DNA from: Lottia gigantea
Lineage: Eukaryota > Mollusca > Gastropoda > Lottiidae
Assembly: GCF_000327385.1 (NCBI RefSeq)
Contig: NW_008708034.1
Span: forward strand, 248,001-312,000
Direction: 5' to 3'
DNA length: 64,000 nucleotides
In this document: piece by piece, positions 1 through 15,000 of the stretch
Position numbering within the stretch: the first letter of the stretch is position 1
How the letters are laid out: every line of letters starts with the position of its first letter
Notes under the pieces: generated by a model
Seen by the model: the letters and a program-made list of their open reading frames with translations, nothing else
What the model was told of the DNA's origin: nothing
The model's database searches: none
Position numbers and translations under genes: made by a program

Positions 1-1021
1 TGGCTGTGATCCACTATCTTTGTTATTTTTTTTATGGCTTTGTTCTCTTCAATCCTTCTTCCCCTATTTCCTTGTTAGGTAGGACATAAAACTTTATTCA
101 TTTCATTCCCGTTTCCTTGTCTGGTCGTATGAATATCCTTTTAAAGGGTTTATCACTAATATTTGAATAGTTTATAACTAGTTGGAACCTCTTCTAAGAG
201 ATATGTTTGCTAAAGATGTATAGTGAAAGTCCAATATACTAAGTGTCAATAATTTGAATATTTATATGATTTCATGAGAAGCTGATAACCAACATGATCT
301 ATAAATTCTTATTATGTTGACCTATCTGATTAATTGAGAAAATAACCAATTATCTAATATTGTCTGATCTAGCCACAATCTAGGGAGGTGATCTTGTTGT
401 CAGAAACCATTGTAATGTGTAATTTCTCGGCTTGCTGGACATGTCTAAGTGTATACACTGGTATCTAATTTACACATCTTTATACTACCTTATCACGTAC
501 AATCAGGGGAAGTAATCCATCTCACAATGATGTTATCACGTTCACTCAGATTGTTCAGTGATCAGATCTTATTAATTTGGCTAAATCAGCAAGAAAATTG
601 TCAGTTTGATGGGTTGGTGAGAACTACTAAGAAATATAATCTATATCTTTATATTCCATTAGTATTATTAAAGACATTATTGGGTTAAGGTTCTGAATAA
701 ATGGCCTATTATTCTTCATAAATGAGGAAATTTAATTTAGGACATAAAATTATGGTTTAGTACAATGGAAACTTTCCTTCTGACTTCAATATTCAAAATG
801 TTTTCCTTATTTAGTACCCTGCACTTTTCAATATTTAATTCAATTCCTTTGTTTACTTTATATGGCATATTTCTATTAAGATTAATAATAACTTTATCCA
901 TTCATGCTATCCATATTCTTCCTAACCTCAATCAACCTTTATTTGATCTTTTTATCCATTAATCCTTCATCTTCCAACTGTTAATTTATCCCCCAATTCG
1001 ATTCATTCACTTTTGTGAGAT

Positions 1022-1295
1022 TCTATAGTACAGTCAGTTAGTGTTAGTTCTTTACATGACGTTATTTGCTTTATATGTGCTTTACAACATCTAACAAACA
1101 ACGCCTGTGGGTTCCAATCTTGATCGGTGTGTGAATGTTTGATGACCTTGAATAAGTCATCTTCACTCATAGTTCCAGTTGACCCAGATGTAAATGGGTA
1201 CGGATAATTCAGGAAAGATCAATGCCAAGAGGTTTGGCCAAGGACCAGCTGGTAGAAAGGATCCTTAACTGAACCTAAGTTGTTATCCTTGTAAA
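1022..1295 (+). mobile_element. tRNA-derived SINE, copy 1
   Basis: Same family as 11792-12016. Worn A box (AGTACAGTCAGTTAGTG), B box GTGGGTTCCAATCTTG, a conserved core CCAGTTGACCCAGATGTAAA, then CAAGAGGTTTGGCCAAGGAC and a tail ending ATCCTTGTAAAAT followed by a CTTT-rich run. Confidence 0.8.
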
Positions 1296-1539
1296 ATAAA
1301 TTTCTTTCTCTCTTTCTTTCTATGAATTTCCATAAGTTCCATTCATCTAATCCATTTAGTCATGACACTTTACATCACTGTGCCTTTATCTGTGTAGCTA
1401 GATTATAAGATGTGTGAGTGAAAGCTAATAAAGAAATGTTTATCTATCCCAGCTAATATCGATTTCTACCAATTGTGATGTTAGTAAACTAACAAGGGAC
1501 ATTGTGTGGCTAGAAAATTGATATTTCTCATAGGATTAG

Positions 1540-2150
1540 TCCAATATCTCAAACATCTACTCAGATAATATTCTCTAATTACTTTTCTTAATCATTAGAA
1601 ATAGTCTAACTTTTTTTCACTGAAAAACTGGACAAGATGTTTTGTTGAAGTCCTCTGGCCAGCTAGAATCTATCGCTTGACCTGTAGATGTCAATGAAAG
1701 CCTAATATCTCGAAGATGTAATCATCTACTCAGACTAAATTCTCTAATTACTTTTCATAATCATTATACACTTTTTTCTTTAGAATAGCTGGACAAGATG
1801 TTTTGTGCTATTTCATTCATAATCTATCACACCTACTCATGTGTCAAAAAATATTCTTACAGTTACTAAAACTAAATTCTGTGAATACTGTTCTTAATTG
1901 TGAGAAATATTATTGAACTTCTTGAAAAGCTGAACAAGATGTTTTGTCCTATTACCATTTATAATCTATCGCTTAGCCTACTGCAAGCATCAAAAAGGAC
2001 TCTTACAGTTACTTAAACTAAATTGTGTAATTACTTTATGTCACTTAGTTCTCAGAAAAAACTAAGAGATGTTGTGATTAGGTCATAATCCTTTACAACT
2101 CATGTGGTTACTTGTCAGTTATCAGATAGTCTCAATATCTCAAATTTGTA
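1540..2150. repeat. Degenerate tandem repeat, unit about 140-160 bp
   Basis: GGACAAGATGTTTTGT recurs near 1629, 1790 and, as GAACAAGATGTTTTGT, 1930. AATCTATCGCTT and ACTAAATTCTCTAATTACTTTTC blocks repeat with the same spacing. About four worn units. Confidence 0.65.
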
Positions 2151-2448
2151 CACAGATTAGATTATGGTTATTACTTGTTACAATAGAACAATTTTTAAAT
2201 TTTATTCAGATATATTGGAATTACTAATACTTGCTGTTATATTTCTCAAGTGAAGTGGAATAAGAACATCATACCTGCAGTGAAATGTAATATAGGGCCC
2301 AATTTACCTTTCAAATACTCAAAGTTTCTGAATACACCAATTTTCTTTTTGGTAGATTGGATTAAGAATAAGGAGACCTGTTCATATATCCCTTTAAGAT
2401 CAAAACTACTGAAGGATGGTAATATTTTTAGCTAACGTAATAATCAGA

Positions 2449-2498
2449 NNNNNNNNNNNNNNNNNNNNNNNNNNNNNNNNNNNNNNNNNNNNNNNNNN
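2449..2498. other. Assembly gap of 50 N
   Basis: Exactly 50 N, a placeholder rather than a measured length. Confidence 0.99.
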
Positions 2499-3107
2499 AA
2501 ATATGATAAAGAGATCCCAGAATTTAATGATATCCTGAAAAAAAAAAAAAAAATGAAATGAAATGAATGGAGTTTTACATCCTACTTTTCTGTTAACATT
2601 TAGAGGCATTTAACCACAGATATGGAACTTAAAGGATTTTATTGTTATTGACAGATTTTTTGGGTAGTAACAAGAACAATTCAATAGTTAAATTAAACAG
2701 TCTAGAATATAACTATTTAGCTCTGTTATAACACCTTTGATTTTGCTTCCTGTTATCTGTTGTCAAGATATAGTCTATGACTATGATAGTTAAGATACAT
2801 TAGATATACAATTTATTATTTTATTAATTAAGGTATTGTATGAACTAACTGTAAAGATATATTAACAGTTATAATTTAATTCAGAAATATGATCAGGTAA
2901 TAAGTTATAATATGATAAATTATGGTTTATATTAATAATGTGACTATATAATATTATAAGCTCTCATTACAAATATGTTATAATGATATTATTTATGAAA
3001 CTAGACACTTTAAATCAACAAATGATTACATATTTTAAATTTTTGAAGCTTGTAAGGATGTTAATATGTTGTTCAAGACTGAATTTTACACCTATATACA
3101 AGGTTTC

Positions 3108-3310
3108 TCCCTGTCAGTGATGCAGGTTGGAGGGGCTGACATGGGAAAAGCATTCTGACAATAAACCGAGGCCCTGTGTGCTACAGGCTGTGCACGTTAA
3201 AGATCTCTCAACAGTTGTAAAAAGAGAAGGCCAACGCCATTGTCCTGGCAAAATTTTCCTCATTGCACATTGCAAGATGTTGGCTGTCTCCATTAGACCA
3301 ATTAGGTGCA
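3108..3310 (+). repeat. Dispersed repeat family R, copy a
   Basis: A GC-richer block starting GTCAGTGATGCAGGTTGG and containing GTGTGCTACAGGCTGTGCACG and TTGTCCTGGCAAAATTTTCC. Copies: b at 21671, c reversed at 49435-49575, and a partial d reversed at 46540-46605. Short open frames on both strands across it are by-products. No clear ends. Confidence 0.7.
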
Positions 3311-4469
3311 GAAAAGCATGTTGTAAAACTCCATTCAAATGAATTAAATACTCTTCGGACGTAGGCCTGTGCTTTCTATGAGTTGAATTCTCATTTCACC
3401 TTCACACCAATGTACAAACTTATACATCATTCTCAGAAAACTTGCAAAATCGAAATATTCACACTTGTCTTTACGTTCTTAATGTCCTTGGCATAATTGG
3501 CACTAAATGTAAAATCACTATTTATTACAATGAAAACTGTTTTTTGGAATTCTCAGTTGTTAATATTCAATGAATTTGTATGGAATATATCAATGTTTGT
3601 ACCATGATGATTTAAGTATAATATTAGAAGTCTGTATGTTGTGTAATAATAATATTAACAATGACAATGATCTATTCCAGTTCACCACTAGTCCTGATAT
3701 AGATCAGATGATACCATAAATAGACTATATTACATTTTATTATCTGCTATTTTCATACTTAATTAATAATTATTCTATTTCTGTGTTTCTGATCCTGAGT
3801 ATATTATCAGACATGAATTCTGATTCCTGACAAATCTTCCTTATCTAATAGTTTAGAATCATAGATACTGAGTAGGTGGCCATTTTAAACAGTGTTCAGA
3901 ATTCTTTTCATGACATGATATAAAGACATCCATCACAATGCCTACACTCTAGAAAGCGGGAGATTTCTCATGAATTTTACGTGTGTTGATATACCAGACA
4001 GGTAATCCTTCAATGGCATATTAGAGACAATTTATAGATAAATAAGACAATTATTATGGATAGAATATTTATAACTTTCAATTTTTCACTATGGTTCTCA
4101 AACCATCATCAGGAATATAATGAATGAAAACAGGCAAAATTAGTTATGATATAACAAACTGTATTGAACAAAAAAAGTTTCAAAGTTCCTTCAATTATAC
4201 TCAAAATAACAATATTATATATAGAAATTGATGATAAATAAATATTTGAAAACAAATTTAAATCCTGTATTAGTCCCAAGAAAAACATAAAAATAGCAGA
4301 AATGTGGCAAATCAATCTGTTGATTTATTTTAAATTATGACCTTGTTCCTCGCTGGCAATATTTACCCCTATCCTAACTAACAGCTAATCTTATTAATAT
4401 AAAGAATATAATTAAGAAGGTATTAACAACAACTGACCCTAACAGTCACACACTGCTGGCCTCTTTGTT

Positions 4470-4585
4470 TATAATTCGCCTGATTGGACCAGCGTTGGTA
4501 TTGAACGGACCACGAAGGGACAGCAACTACAGTCAATCAATACACTACTACCACTTTATACAGATATTTATAACTCTATTCTTAG
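4470..4585 (+). promoter_or_regulatory. Candidate upstream promoter and noncoding first exon of srGAP
   Basis: A local G+C rise in AT-rich DNA with GATTGG (inverted CCAAT) at about 4483, followed by a stretch ending CTTAG and a GTAGGC donor at 4586. It could splice to the acceptor at 16334 across 11.7 kb. Weak evidence; position and composition only. Confidence 0.25.
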
Positions 4586-6199
4586 GTAGGCAATATATAA
4601 CACACATATATAGTAATAGTAAGATGGAGCTTGTTTTCTGAATTCTGTTTGCTTTTTAACATTTCAAAATAGAAAAATAATGGATTATGTGTGTGATGTT
4701 GTACAGTGAAATGTGTATTTGTCATTTGTTCAATTCGGATTAGGATTTCAGTTTGAATTTAGAGGTTTTACTGACAGATTTCTTAACGTATGTTTTGTGT
4801 GTGAATGTAAGATTTAATCTTGCTTTATGTAAGAAATATTAATAAGATGGATTTATTTTTAGTGCTATTTGATATTCAGCTTTGGTTTGTATAGGGATAT
4901 GATTATACAGTATTCTCATAAGCTTATAAAATGAGTGCTTTTTCTTATGTTATATTTTGGTTTGGTCACATAAGAGCGTTCTCTCATTCTTACTTAAGTA
5001 CTGGTATGCAATACATATTTTCTGAAATCAAGGGTACTGTAGAATGCTTGATTTGTTGAAATGTTATGTTGATGCTTGGAAGCATTTCATGAGTTGCAGT
5101 TGAAAGTCTCTTTGAGGGATGATCTCCTTCTGTTAAGGCTATTCAAATAAGTCCCATGGCATTAACATGACATGCATGAATAATGAACTCTGGAATTATC
5201 AGTTAATGAGCTAAATATTTAACGAAGTATTTTCAATAACCACTGCTGCATCTTGTCAATCTGAATTCTTGTTTAGCCAAACTGATATTTTATAAGCCAA
5301 ATCAAATAGCTGTAAAGTAGGTGCCAAGGATGAAATTTTTAGAAGCAATTTCTAGATGTTTCAAATGATTACGAAAATGAATTCTGTTATCCAAATTTTC
5401 TGTTATAAAAATTGAGATTCATAAGCCACATCAGATAAGAGTTAGCTAATAAGTCACTAGAAAGAGGAAGACCAGTTTTAAATTTAACAGTGAGAATATA
5501 GTTAGTATTTGTGGATTATAAAAATCAATGTTATTTCATGTTTCTATTGTGACCTAGCAGGATATTGATTTACCTCAGATTATATTCTCATATTTTCTAT
5601 TAAATATTATTCTTAAATATAACTGTCAGACTCTTTTCAATTTCTCTCAGAATTGAGTTATTGTTTTATCTTTATTTATTTATCGGTTGAACTCAACAGT
5701 TTCCAATTTATACAGAAAAGAAAATTTAAACAAGGAAAAAATATCATGTTGTAAGTCAAGTCAATACATGAATAAGTGTTTATAAATGCATCACAATCAC
5801 TATGTTACACTTCATCTTGAATGACCACATAATCCCTTTCAATGATCTAATATGTTTTTATCATAAGGATTTTGTTATAACTTGATTTTGTCAGGAGGTA
5901 GATTTTTGAATAGCCACAAATAGTATGATGAATATTGTATATATTTTCTATAAGATGATTTTAATTGATTGATATAATTGATCAGTTTTCAATCTGTAGG
6001 TAGGCTTGTATATTTTTAGATAATTGGATGATATCAAAGAGCTTTAAACAGTCAAAAATGACTTAATTTTTAATAGATATTTCTTGTGAATTTAATAGCT
6101 ATGTCTAAGTAAGTGATAAAGGTAAGATGGATTTCAGATGCCATCAATTTTGATTTGAATGTTTTATATTGCTCCAAAGCTGAACATTGACTCTTAGTA

Positions 6200-6370
6200 G
6201 TGAAAAAGCTCATTCAGTAGCGAGTTGAATTGTCGTCTGTTTGGCGATTAAGTGAGCTCGAATCCTCCAAGTTAAAAAATATCTAATGCATGTGGCAGTG
6301 AGAGTCGGCTCTCACCCCAAGCTCTCGCCCCCTTATACCTAAACTGTGGAATATGAACACACATCTGTTC
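6200..6370 (+). mobile_element. Second SINE-like repeat
   Basis: AGTAGCGAGTTGAATTGTCGTC and GAGCTCGAATCCTCC resemble tRNA A and B boxes (leucine/serine-type), followed by a GC-rich body unlike the surrounding DNA. No second copy is seen in the window. Confidence 0.45.
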
Positions 6371-8037
6371 ATGAAGAGGATTTTATGAAAATAATTATTG
6401 AACGAAAGTGGGCTACTAGTCTGTTAGATTAATATAATTTATGTCTATGAAAGTTATATAAGGATCAGTATAAGAAATAGTGAGATGTAGAATTGATGTT
6501 TTAAGGTGAACTGTGTAAGAAGATGAAAGAAAAATTCAAGATAAAACAAACCAGTTTGGTATCTCTACATCTTTCACCAGCCATTACAGGAAATTTATTC
6601 TCTTTTCTTCTCTACCTTTCTATATTCTAGATACTCTTTTCTCACCAGTTAAATAGTTTCAAAAATTGCAGAGCATTGCAGTGTGCAATTAGGTTATTTG
6701 CTTTTTAAAGAGATACATTTTACATGCTGTGTTTTGATTTATTCCTTATTTGGCTAATGATTATGGGTCACTGATTCATTTTCTTTCACTTCACTTGTAA
6801 GTGAAGATAATATAATAGTAGATAAATTTAACTGCTTAGGAGCTTAGGTATTCTCTTTCTGGTGATTTAGCAAAAATTTGAAAACACCAGTTCAAATTTC
6901 ATGCAAGACATTTCCTATTGTGAATAATGTATTTTATATTGGATAGAATTCAGATTAGAAACATCTGCGTGATATTTAATTTTAATGTTAAACCTAACTA
7001 ACAGATCACCTGCTTTCATAACTTTGAATAAAATCATTTGATTTCATGCAGGAGGCTGTCTGTAATAATATTTTCTTTAAAACGATGAGATGCAGAAATA
7101 TTACATTGTAAAGTGGATATAATTTGAACAGGAGAAGAATATTTAATGTGGTAAAACTGGATTGATAAACACTTAAGCACTTTGTCTAAGGTTGTTATTT
7201 CCTTAAAGCATGAGAAATATTTGTGAAAGACCATTGTGTCAGGGAAATAAGCTGGAATTTGTGAAATCGTGTTTATAGATCTTAAGGGAAATGTAAAATA
7301 TTCTCGCTTCCATGATGGTAATATTTTTCAAAAGACAGAAATGTGAAGAAAATTTGAGTTAAAAGGCCAAGAAAACACTCAGAATTTCTATGCAAGGATC
7401 CAGTATTGTAGAGAGTGTTTGTCTGACAACTATACTAATCCTGGTCTGTTTGTTTCTATGAGACTAAGTTTGATTTCTGTTCTTGATACAGGATTATCTA
7501 TGTGATGTAATGGCGTGTCGTGTGATTTGGAGGTAAACCAGTTTAGGATTTACGAAATCTGTGCAGATCTTCGAAAAGGACAAAGAAATATTTGTTTTCA
7601 AAATAACAATCTTTTAGGAAGTTATCAGTGAGAGTTGCTGTTTTATGATGCTCTTCAGGCTGTGTATTGTCGACAACGATCTTAGTGCTTGGATGGTCTT
7701 AACTTGTAACACTGTTTCTAGGATATCATAGGGCTAAGATAGTTTTGAAAATAGGTGGCCAGTATAAACAGATTAAATTTAGCAATAAATTTAGTAGCTT
7801 AAAAGAAACACCAACATTAACATGTGTAGTAAAAGTTGCCTTCAATATTATCAGGAACTTTATTCTCTGATCTTTATTCACACGGCCTTGATTAGCCTCA
7901 CTGTGATGTGAGAATCTGCCTGGTTAACCAGATGTTATAAGTTTGTCTCATTCACAAGTCTTCAGTTCACAGTGTGTTAACTACCACTACTCTACTGTAT
8001 GTTTACATTTTCTTATAAACCTACCAACTTAGTACAC

Positions 8038-8250
8038 AGACTGTTTGATATGTAGGGTTATAGCGTTTGATGGATGTGTGGTCACAGACCATTTGAGATA
8101 TATGTAGGTTTATAACGCATTACGGATATGTGACCACCTAGTCCTTGGGATTTTTATGAAATGGACATGTATCCAGACTATTTGATGCTATTAATGTGAA
8201 TTCACAAACCAAGTTAGATGTGTGCAGAATTGTAATTTATGGATACGACA
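8038..8250. repeat. Degenerate tandem repeat, unit about 48 bp
   Basis: Four to five diverged units each with a TTTGATATGTAGG-like start and a GGATATGTG(A/G)(C/T)CAC-like end. Confidence 0.5.
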
Positions 8251-11200
8251 TACATAAAATATAGTTTTAACATCAAATCATATGCAAGTTTAAAAGATTT
8301 GTGTAAATGTGGAGTTGGTATTTTTGTCTTCTTATCTCATTTGTTTGCAAAGGGAAGATCTTTACCAAAACACAATTAAATGGATGTATTTGAAAGCATC
8401 TAGGAATTTGAGTGGTGTGTTTAATATGCAATGGATGTGTCATAATTTTGTTAATTGAAATATTTTGGATGAGAATTTTGATCTTTCATGACAAATTTGT
8501 GGTTTGTACTTTCCTTTGGCTTCTTGATGAAGGATTGGATCTTAAACTTTCTAGATGTTATATTGCAAGTTTTGTGTAACATTGAATTAAGAAATATATT
8601 TGGTCTAATTTGTCAATTAAATGTAGGATTAAATGCACTAGGTGATATATGTTTTAAATGATACTGAATATTTAGTGTGATAATAAGGTATAATATTTCA
8701 TTAGAAACTGGGAAAAAACTGATAAATCTCAATCAAAAGAGTGTTTTGAACGTCATGTTCAGGAAGTGCAGTTGTTTTGATGTATTTAGTATCAAAAGAA
8801 AGATGCACTTTCTTAAGAAATATAAAGATCTTTGTGAAGGCTGTTTCAAAATTTCAACAGATGAAGAGCCAATAAGTTTAAAATACTCGTTTGAATTGTG
8901 TCAATGTGTCCCCAATGCAGGATTATTGTATTTTTTAGTCATTTTGTGTAGAAAATTTGATCAACAAGGACATAATACATATGCTAATTTTGTGGATATT
9001 ATACATAAATATGTTGTGACAAAATTTGTTTGAGGATCTGTAGTTGTTCATGGAGAATTTTCAAAGTAACAAAAGAACAGACTTGATTTAATATTATTGT
9101 AAATGTGGTGGTATTTACATAATAATCTATAGTTTGAATACATGTATTAAGAAATGTATTGATCAATCAGGATGTTTTCATGTGTATTAGAGAATTTACT
9201 TAATCATTGGTAACATGATGGATTGATCAATCATGTTATATTGATACATCTTGATGATTTTAACTACCAAATCACTCAGTTGTTAAAATAATATCTTATT
9301 TAAGTTATGTGATATGAAATATTTCAAGATTAAAATATGGTTTTTGTTACTAAATCCTGGCACTTTTAATGTGGAATTATTGATATTGTTAAATAGAAGA
9401 AGTGAATATCATACTTTGAAGTACAGATTCATTCATTCCATATTATTGCTTGAACTTATATTTTCTGTTGTGATAATCCCATAAGACACTGTATCCTGTT
9501 TATTTGCTTATAAGACAGTTGTTACCTGGTTCATTGAAGATTTTGGTTGATCTTGTTGAGATGAAAAATACAGGTTTAAGTAAATAAAGGGTTCATTTTT
9601 GAGTTCATTATGGTTAATTATTCAATAATACCTTGATAGTTTTGTCTGATTATGATTATGATTCTAATAGTGTGTAATATGCAGATTATGTGTATGATGT
9701 ACCCAAGTTCTAGATTATAGTTAGTATAATTTTATAGCTCTATATACAAATGGCTTCAACTGGTAATATAGAAAAAAACTTGTTTGGTAACTTAAAGTGT
9801 TACAAGATAAAAGATTTGAATATTGAGTAATGTTTATATTGAAATGAAGTGTGTAATAATGTTTATAGTACAGTTTATAACATAGGGAAGAGGTTTACCT
9901 GTAGTTTACCTAGGATAACGAGGTGTAATAACTTCTATTTATATTCTTGATAACATCTGTTTTACAGGTAAAAAATTACACAGGTAAAATTACAGGCAAA
10001 ATCACTTTCTATTAGGTCTTTACTTCAGGTTTAAAATTTCTATTTAGTCTGAGTAAGCCAAGTCTTTTGCCATATAGGTATTTGAGTACTTGATCTGTTA
10101 TTATAAATCTGGCATCAAATAAGTTAGTCTATAACAGAACTGTGAATGGTGTTCAGATGATATGAGAAAAGAATTCTCATAATTAAAACCCAGGTTGTTG
10201 AAGTGAGAATATATTTTCAAGTGCTGTTAAATTTAGTTCAGTTTTACTGGTATTTAAAATATAGAAATAAGAAGTGATGTTTGTTTACTGAGGGATTCAA
10301 TTTTGCTGTTAATGATTGTGAAGTGCTCATTGCAAGCTAGTTTCTTTTCTGATGAAGTAAATACACTCGACCACAAATCCTTTGGTCTCCATGTTGTACT
10401 AACATTAAGGATGTCAAGGGTTTGATGTAGAGGACAGTATTTATGCCTGGTATTGTTAGTTATTGATTATTTATATATCACTGCTGAATAACAACAATAA
10501 CAAGATGATTGTTAAACTCTAATTCATGATTCATCTATCATAACTATTGTCAGCAGATTCATTAACCAGTCAATCTACCAGCTGCAATATTAGGGTGATG
10601 TTTGATTGTGGTACTGATAAATGCTAATTAACAATTAGTCATAATAAACAATTTATTGAGGGTTCAAATTATCTGAATGGTTTCTCCAAGAATGAAACTT
10701 GCAGTAAGCTCTGAGTGTTAGCAGTGGTTAAGAAAATGGGAGATGAGTCATAAGCATGCTCTGAAAAGTTCCGTAATTCCATATACTTTGCTTCTTTTAT
10801 GGATATAGTTCTCAGATCCAACAGTAAGAAGTAATAGACTATAGGATAATCAAGTCTACTAAATGTTGTCTGGTATCTGGATAATCTGATCAAAATGTAA
10901 TCAAGGCTGGAAGTCTGAATAATGAATGAATATGTACCTCTGTGGAATTACCAACCTAATGGCACCTAAGCTAATTTACATAGGGTTAAATGATGATCAA
11001 TTTTCCAAATGAGTCCGTTGAATTGACTTCCTGAAAAGAAGACTGTTCCAAGGATGACTTGCAGAAGTCATGCTGTCAAGAGTGATTGTTTCCAGATTTC
11101 TGTGGTGCTATTAAAATCAAGCGAGCTCAAGTACCATTGTCAGTAACATGACTCAGTGAGTGCTCACTGTTCCTGCTTATTGGGCATAGGTTTGAATATT

Positions 11201-11791
11201 GTAAACAAAGAAACAGACAAATGCTTTGAATTCTCTCTTTTGTTTGCTTAATGTCATTATAAGCTCTGAACATATTGATTGATCAATAGTCGACACAAAG
11301 GCAGTAAATAATTTCTTGATGATGGAGACTAATTATTGATTTCAGTCTGGTTAATTGGAGTTAGTATTAACTGATTACTAATTTACCTAATTAAGACTGT
11401 CAGGAGAAATGCTGTGACAATTTTGTCTATGTTTATGTGTGTTTTTCTCATTGAGATTCTAAATCTTAGACAAATCTTATTTTCTCACAGATCTATGTTG
11501 AAAGCTGACAATTTAAGAAGAAATAGTGTGATATAAGGACAGCTGTAGTTACAATATGGGTAATTGTTATAACTGGTATCATGTAAACAAATTAACGTAA
11601 AGTTAACTGGCACATCTGGCTTCACTGCTGTAGATCTCACCAAATTGATGCTGATCTCCCACCCAGACCTAGGTCTCTCCTTATTTTGCTGCTCTTTCCA
11701 ACTATAAGTAAAGCAAAATAATAAAGAAATTCCATATTTAGCAAGTATTAAAGCTTAAATAAAGAAGAGGATTCAAACATGCTGATATAGT

Positions 11792-12016
11792 GAGGTGCTG
11801 TAGCGCAGTTGGTTAGAGCGTTAATTCTTTACATGATGTCACTTGCATGGTTAAGTTGAACAAGTGGCATCTGTGGGTTCTTATCTCTGTCAATGTGTAA
11901 ATTTTTGATGACCTTGAATAAATCATCTTCACTCATAATTCCAGTTGACCCAGCTATAAATGGGACCAGCTGGTAGAAAGGATCTTTAATTGCGAATTTA
12001 AGTTGTTATCCTTGTA
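11792..12016 (+). mobile_element. tRNA-derived SINE, copy 2 (best promoter)
   Basis: TAGCGCAGTTGGTTAGAGC at 11801-11819 is a near-perfect tRNA A box, and GGGTTC at 11875-11880 begins the B box, giving an internal RNA polymerase III promoter. The shared core CAGTTGACCCAG and the tail TTATCCTTGTA follow. Compared with copy 1 it has lost about 40 bp between core and tail. Confidence 0.85.
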
Positions 12017-15000
12017 TATTATAGTTCATGCTTTCTCTCCAGGGTTTTCCATCTTTGCTTGTTGTGTTGTATAAGCTTATAGTTTTCATTAAAACTTGTC
12101 AACATAATCCCTTTGGCAAATTTTAAAATTTCATTCTAAGAACTATGTGATTAACAGACTTTATTAATATCGATTTCCCTCCAGTCTAGTTTAAAAGTAC
12201 TACCTAACATTATAAACAAGTCAAGTGGGTGTGGTATAATATCTATTATCTAGTCTATATATTGCTCAATTCAATAAAACTTTATAGCATATTATTACAT
12301 GTCACTCAAGATAATAATATATAGAAATATTTGAATAGATTTCAATCAGTCTTTTATATAAGAAAAAAGACCATACATCTGTGTCTTGTTGTTCTATGGT
12401 CGGCTGGTCCCATATTTCTAGCTGTGTATGGTTTTCTAGAGAAAGAAAACTAACACCTGTTGACTTTAAATGGATATTTTAAGTGATAGTTATTGAGTAT
12501 TATAGGATTAACATTGATTTAGTTTTGAATAAGGAATTACATGCGTAGGTGTGGGTCATATTTTGTGTAGAATTTGATTATTCCTGCTGTTATTTATATG
12601 ACATAAGGACAACTTGACTTTTTGGGAACCTATTTATATGATTATGGGGCTAAGCTTATGAATAATTCCTATGCTTTCATGTATACAACCTACTGAGAAA
12701 TTTTATATGCAATTTTATTCTATGAATACAGGCATTGATATACAAAATTTCTTTGAATATAGATGAAAATTTCCTGTCGAATTTCAAAAGAATTCCTTGA
12801 TGTGCAATAATTTCTTTAAGATTGAATTATGGTGTCTGACTCTATAGAAAACTCTAATGAAATTTTATGGTTGGAGCCTCCAGTTTCATTGTCCACTGAG
12901 AATTGAAAGAAGAATTCGTATGATTGAAGACTATTAAATTCTGATTGCTGGATATTGAATAAGATGAGGTCATCCAGTAGACAAATTAGAGTCAAGGTCA
13001 TCATGACATTATTTTAGTATGGTATGCAATGAATATGAGTATTACAAGCATTATTTTAAATTTTTGATGAGGGGATAAACTGCCCCTTTTTAATACAGAA
13101 GAATAGAATAGAGTAGTCTTTATATAAGGACTTGCTTGGAAAAAAGATTGTAAATTGGTGACATTCACATCTACTGCATTACGCAATCTCCCATGAGGTG
13201 GCACTTGTTATCCACGTCTCATTTCAACTCATGTCCTTATAAACATTAGATATACTGCTTTGGATCTGATGGTTCTTATGTCAGATTGTTTTGGCCAAGA
13301 CTCATATTCAGTATTCCCACAAGCGAGGTTGCTGGCTATCAAGACAATCAGACAATGTTACGATGGTTTAATGTAACAATGTTTTGATTGGTTATCATAG
13401 AATCTAAGTTTTCTATTTAACCAATGAGAAACTAGAGATCAGAGGAAATTGATATTGTATATAAAACAATAGATGTTTGTAATGTAGTTTTCTCTGTTAA
13501 GAGATCAAGTTTGTTTTTTCTAGTATAAGTTGATAGAATATTAATAGGTTTCTGTCTGACCGATATTTTACTGATTTTAGACACATTAAAGAGAATGCTA
13601 TTGTAATTTGTTATTTGGCATTTGTTTGGATGAGGATGACAAACTTATCATTTTCTACTTTTTCTTGCATTACTTCAATTTCAGTGAGTTTGCTTACTTT
13701 GCTCAAGCACCTCTTACTACATTTAAACATTAAGTATATGGAGGTTAATTGATGGCTTTATGCAGTCCATGTCATTCGTAGTTACTCTAGATTTTCAAAT
13801 TTTCAATGCTGGATATAAGTGTTGAAACCATAGGGTCTTTGGTTGAAATGTCAGTCAAAAACATTTGGTCTTCTGCAGCAATGTCTTGGAAGGTTATTGG
13901 ATGTCTTTGTTCAATATCAGACTCTTAAGGAGGTAAATATATTGTACAAGAAATTTTAACAAACCACAAACAGATGGCAAAGATTACAAATTGAATTTGT
14001 CTATCTTTGTTTTTGTCTCTTGTAACTTGTTTTTGGATCTCTTAGATAGAAAAAAAGCATCCATTGTTTTTTGTATGATATCTGATTTTAATTCGGAACA
14101 TTTTTATCAGTAGAATTACGTCTTGAAAATGTTGAGTAAATTTTGAAAAAATCAGGGCCCAGATTCCCAAATCCTATATTGAAATAATTTTAGGGATACA
14201 GTCAATATCAATATTAAAATTAGCTTCATTAAGCAATGGAATATCCCATGACTTCAGTTTAGTGTTGTGTTGTGTTGTGTTTAACACCATTAAAATATAA
14301 AAATAAATTGAGCTTTGCCCTTTAGTATTTGAAAAGTAATTTTAGTTGATACAGTTATTTTACTGTGTTTTCTTACAAATAGTAAAGAATGTCACAAGGC
14401 AGGTCTTCAAAATGAAAACATCTGTCCAATTTTGTCTTGAAGTAGAAATTTGCAGGAATTTTCTTTGTGTAATATTAGCATCAAGTATCTTTGTCTTCCT
14501 AAAGTTCATCTTCAACATATGTTTAAAAATTAAAATACAGAGAAAAAGTAGAGAAGATGGACATTATATTTGATGTAAAAAATGAACAGATGTAGATGAT
14601 TTTCATATCTAGTTACAGTTTTGTAGTGATCTACCAACTCAGTTTTTGTTATCATTAAGAAAGAAGAATTATTAAACCAGAACCTGAAACATGTTGTTAT
14701 GATGTTAAGATCTTCAGAGAACTAACCTTATTTCAGCTCATGTCCATACTGAAATTTGCAAGTACTTATTCTGGTGCCTGAATTTCCAGACATGGAAAAT
14801 TTTCCACATTTGCTTTATAAACAGTTGGATATATTTTTCATACTTTACAGTGTTCGAATTTTGTGTTTGAAATCAATTTTCTTTTTGTAATGTTTCTGAT
14901 GAAAAATAATTGTCACCAGTTGATTCAGTTAGGAATGAATTCGATCTTGTGCAGGAAATGACAGCATTAGTAATTGTGAACCTGCCAAGAACATGTGACA

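Noticed and set aside
8677-9033. 118-codon open frame, Cys-rich, + strand
   Set aside because: No promoter, splice context or recognisable domain, and its base composition equals its surroundings. A frame of this length is not decisive in 64 kb; kept as unsupported.
14260-14285. GTGTT microsatellite
   Set aside because: Five or so short units; ordinary simple repeat.
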